Positions 5,988-8,097 of a stretch of 8,097 bases of DNA are shown piece after piece. The position numbers and the translations under genes were made by a program. The notes beneath the pieces were generated by a model that did no database searches, had not been told where the DNA came from, and saw nothing but the letters and a program-made list of their open reading frames with translations. The first letter of the stretch is position 1, and the number at the start of each line of letters is the position of its first letter. Origin of the DNA: an uncultured Achromobacter sp. (GTDB taxonomy: Bacteria > Pseudomonadota > Gammaproteobacteria > Burkholderiales > Burkholderiaceae_B); NCBI GenBank assembly GCA_913775005.1, contig CAJYKY010000183.1, positions 1 through 8,097 on the forward strand. The letters run 5' to 3'.

Positions 5988-7649
5988 ATGCGCCGTTTTG
6001 CCTCGCTGGCCCTGTCCTTTGTTGCCCTGGCCTGGGCGACCGCCCCGAATGCCATAGCCGCCCCCGGTTTCACGTTGCCGCCTGCGAGCGGCATGGGCGC
6101 GGGATCGGCGCCCCTGTCGACCTCAACGGCGGCCTCGCGCCCTGCCCTGACGCCGGCCGCTGCCGCCACCGAGGCCGCACATCAGGCCGCGATGCAGGGC
6201 TATCTGTACTTTTATCCGCTGGTCACGATGGACCTGACGCGACGCCAGTTCACGCACCCGTGTCGCGGAGCAGAGGGTGCGCCGGCCAATCGCTTCCTGC
6301 ACGGCCGCAGCCTGCCGCAGCCCGGCGCAGCCACGCCGTGGGCCAACCCCGACATGCTGCGCAGCACCGCCTGGGTGGACCTGACGGCTGGCCCCGTAGT
6401 GCTGTCGGCGCCTGACGCGCACAGCCGCCTGTACACGTTGACGCTGCTGGACATGTGGACGGACGTGTTCGCTACGCTCGGCCAGCGCACGACGGGTTCG
6501 GCCAAGAGCAATACCGTGATCGTGCCGCCGGGCTGGACGGGCACGCTGCCATCGGGCATGACGCGGCTGGACGCGCCGACCGCTCACGTCTGGGCAAAGA
6601 TCTTGTTGCGGGCGGACCGCGCGGAAGACATGGCCGCCGTCCACACCCTGCAAGACGGTTTCACGCTGACGCCGCTGGCGCAATGGAACCTGCCCGCGCA
6701 GTCGCAACGCGTGCGATCTGATCCCAACCTGGATTTGAAGACGCCCGTGCGCGAGCAGGTTGAATCGATGCCGACCGACGCGTTTTTCACCTACGCCGCC
6801 GAGTTGCTGCGCAAGCATCCGCCGCATGTGACCGACCAGCCGGTGCTGGCGCAACTGCGCCGCGCGGGGCTGGCCGCCGGCCGGACGTTCGACTTCGACA
6901 AACTGGATCACCCGGCCAAGCAAGGGATGCGGCGCGGCCTGCGCGCGGGCCGGGAACGGATGGAGGCGGCCGCTGGCGCCACGCTGCGCAGTGTGAATGG
7001 CTGGCAGCAAGAGACGGGCAGCGTGGGCGTCTATGGCAGCGGCTACCTGCGTCGCGCGCTGGCCGCGCAAGCGCAGCCTGGCGCGGGCCTGCCTGAAGAT
7101 TTGACGGTGCTGTTGCTGGCGGCGGATCAGCATGGCGCGCCGATTGACGGCGCGCAGCGCTACACGCTGCATTTCCAGGCCGGCCAATTGCCGCCTGCCG
7201 GCGCCTTCTGGTCGCTGGCGGCATATGACGGCCAAGGCATGCCGGTGGCCAATGTGCTGAACCGGTACACGCTGGGTGACCGCTCGCCGCTGGTGTACAA
7301 CGCGGACGGATCGCTGGATGTGCGGGTCAGCGCGACGCCCCCCGACGCGCAGGATCAGCCGAACTGGCTGCCCATTCCGGCTGCCGGGCCGGTGACGGTA
7401 CTGCTGCGTGTCTACGAGCCCGAACCCGCTTTGCTGGACGGCTTGTGGGTGCCGCCGCCGCTGGTGCCCGAAGCGCCGCCGCTTGCGTCGGTGCCGGAGG
7501 TCGTGCCTGAGGCGCAAATGGAAGCAGACAGGGAAACGGAAACGGCAGCGACGGCGCCAGCCCAAGCGCCAGCCGCTACGCACCCCGCCCCCGGCGCCCC
7601 CGCCAACACTGCCGCCAGCAAGCCAAAGGCACCCGCGCAGAAACCCTAA
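5988..7649 (+). CDS. Predicted exported DUF1254/DUF1214 domain protein
   Basis: The 553-residue protein starts with a Sec-type signal (two Arg, then a hydrophobic stretch to about residue 19, with likely cleavage near AIA at 22-24), so it is probably periplasmic or envelope-bound. A DUF1254 domain spans about residues 65-190: GYLYFYPLVTMDLTRRQ, then DLTAGPVVLSAPD, LLDMWTDVF and RTTG. A DUF1214 domain spans about 385-490, with YTLHF, PPAGAFWSLAAYD, NRYTLGDRSPL and a PVTVLLRVYEPEP strand. The biochemical role of this family is not established and I do not assign one. After the second domain comes a Pro/Ala/Glu-rich tail of about 60 residues with three VPE repeats. The DUF1254 segment that usually reads like NxDTLYS is NPDMLRS here (120-126). 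The start ATG at 5988 has GGAG at 5979-5982. The open frame runs further upstream, but the signal peptide and ribosome-binding site support this start. It is divergent from the formate dehydrogenase operon and has no obvious functional link to it. Confidence 0.9.
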   Translation: MRRFASLALSFVALAWATAPNAIAAPGFTLPPASGMGAGSAPLSTSTAASRPALTPAAAATEAAHQAAMQGYLYFYPLVTMDLTRRQFTHPCRGAEGAPANRFLHGRSLPQPGAATPWANPDMLRSTAWVDLTAGPVVLSAPDAHSRLYTLTLLDMWTDVFATLGQRTTGSAKSNTVIVPPGWTGTLPSGMTRLDAPTAHVWAKILLRADRAEDMAAVHTLQDGFTLTPLAQWNLPAQSQRVRSDPNLDLKTPVREQVESMPTDAFFTYAAELLRKHPPHVTDQPVLAQLRRAGLAAGRTFDFDKLDHPAKQGMRRGLRAGRERMEAAAGATLRSVNGWQQETGSVGVYGSGYLRRALAAQAQPGAGLPEDLTVLLLAADQHGAPIDGAQRYTLHFQAGQLPPAGAFWSLAAYDGQGMPVANVLNRYTLGDRSPLVYNADGSLDVRVSATPPDAQDQPNWLPIPAAGPVTVLLRVYEPEPALLDGLWVPPPLVPEAPPLASVPEVVPEAQMEADRETETAATAPAQAPAATHPAPGAPANTAASKPKAPAQKP

Positions 7650-7728
7650 ATGTCGCTGGAATGTCGGTGCCATGTCATCGGCGTGCCGCTACCATTGGCG
7701 TTTTATTCATGAATGATGAGCGCCCACC
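7650..7728 (+). other. Short intergenic region before the thioesterase gene
   Basis: These 79 bases contain no strong terminator. The best candidate is a weak 4-bp stem (CGCT and GGCG) ending at about 7700 and followed by TTTTATT. A perfect 10-bp palindrome, ATTCATGAAT, lies at 7705-7714, just upstream of the thioesterase start. No confident promoter is visible. Confidence 0.3.
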
Positions 7729-8097
7729 ATGGACGACGCCTTTAGCCACCAATTGTCGATGACCATCCTGATGACGCCGGACATGGCGAATTTCTCAGGA
7801 AACGTACACGGCGGCACCATCCTCAAGTATCTGGATCAGGTGGCCTACGCCTGTGCCAGCCGGTACGCCGGCCAATACGTCGTGACGCTGTCGGTCGACC
7901 AGGTGGTGTTCCGCGAACCCATCCATGTGGGCGAACTGGTGACCTTCCTGGCGGCGGTGAACTACACCGGCCGCACGTCGATGGAGATCGGCATCAAGGT
8001 GGTGACGGAAGACATCCGCAAGAAGCTCGTTCGCCACACCAACAGCTGTTACTTCACGATGGTGGCGGTGGACGACGCCGGCGCGCCGACGGCCGTG
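7729..8097 (+). CDS. Acyl-CoA thioesterase, hotdog fold, C-terminally cut by the window
   Basis: The 123 codons in the window encode the N-terminal part of a hotdog-fold thioesterase that would hydrolyse acyl-CoA to free fatty acid and CoA in the cytoplasm. The segment GNVHGGTILKYLDQVAYACA (residues 24-43) carries the Asn-x-His-Gly-Gly start of the central helix. An Asp at 36 is a likely active-site residue by analogy with YciA and BACH-type enzymes. Further matching strands include VVTLSVDQVVFREPIHVGE and NYTGRTSMEIGIKV. The usual length of about 160 residues implies that roughly 40 are missing beyond the edge. The ATG at 7729 is the best start: nearby upstream ATGs are in other frames and one soon meets a stop. 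The ribosome-binding site is weak (ATGAG at 7716-7720). The substrate chain length cannot be told from the sequence. Confidence 0.9.
   Translation, partial: MDDAFSHQLSMTILMTPDMANFSGNVHGGTILKYLDQVAYACASRYAGQYVVTLSVDQVVFREPIHVGELVTFLAAVNYTGRTSMEIGIKVVTEDIRKKLVRHTNSCYFTMVAVDDAGAPTAV

Noticed and set aside
6123..7673. A 516-codon minus-strand frame opposite the DUF1254/DUF1214 gene
   Set aside because: The plus strand has a signal peptide, a ribosome-binding site and two recognisable domains. The minus-strand translation is Arg-rich and without motifs.
7705..7714. ATTCATGAAT palindrome as a regulator site
   Set aside because: It is only 10 bp and unrepeated. Nothing else links it to a regulator, so it is mentioned only within the intergenic entry.

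Overview
The window looks like a chromosomal segment of a GC-rich betaproteobacterium, most likely of the Alcaligenaceae (Achromobacter/Bordetella type). That placement is inferred from base composition and from recalled protein similarity; no search was run. Two thirds of the window is a minus-strand operon for a membrane-bound, selenocysteine-containing respiratory formate dehydrogenase. The last third is plus-strand and carries an unrelated secreted protein and a thioesterase.

Minus strand, in transcription order: fdnG (5688 to 2620, catalytic Mo/W-bis-MGD subunit with a Tat signal and an in-frame UGA read as selenocysteine 197); fdxH (2609 to 1710, four-cluster electron-transfer subunit); fdnI (1717 to 1085, cytochrome b556 quinone-reducing subunit, overlapping fdxH by 8 nt); a 114-nt gap holding a terminator-like hairpin; fdhE (970 to 38, accessory protein, probably starting at TTG); and the first 12 codons of one more gene (36 to the window edge), which by position may be selA. 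Formate would be oxidised in the periplasm by FdnG. Electrons would pass through the FdxH iron-sulphur clusters to the two haems of FdnI and on to quinone. FdhE would assist cytoplasmic maturation of FdnG before Tat export.

The clearest special feature is the recoding site. The UGA at 5100-5098 is followed at once by a hairpin (5090-5065) with a bulged U and a GGUCU apical loop, the hallmarks of the bacterial SECIS element bound by SelB. Conventional gene calling would split fdnG in two here.

A 299-nt divergent intergenic region (5689-5987) separates fdnG from the plus-strand genes. It contains an AT-rich patch with a 9-mer direct repeat and a terminator-like hairpin facing the plus-strand gene. 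The plus strand then carries a predicted exported DUF1254/DUF1214 protein with an unusual Pro/Ala-rich tail (5988-7649) and a partial hotdog-fold acyl-CoA thioesterase (7729 to the window end). I see no tRNA or rRNA gene, CRISPR array, insertion sequence or phage gene. Apart from the selenocysteine recoding and a few regulatory candidates, this is a known system and not a new one.
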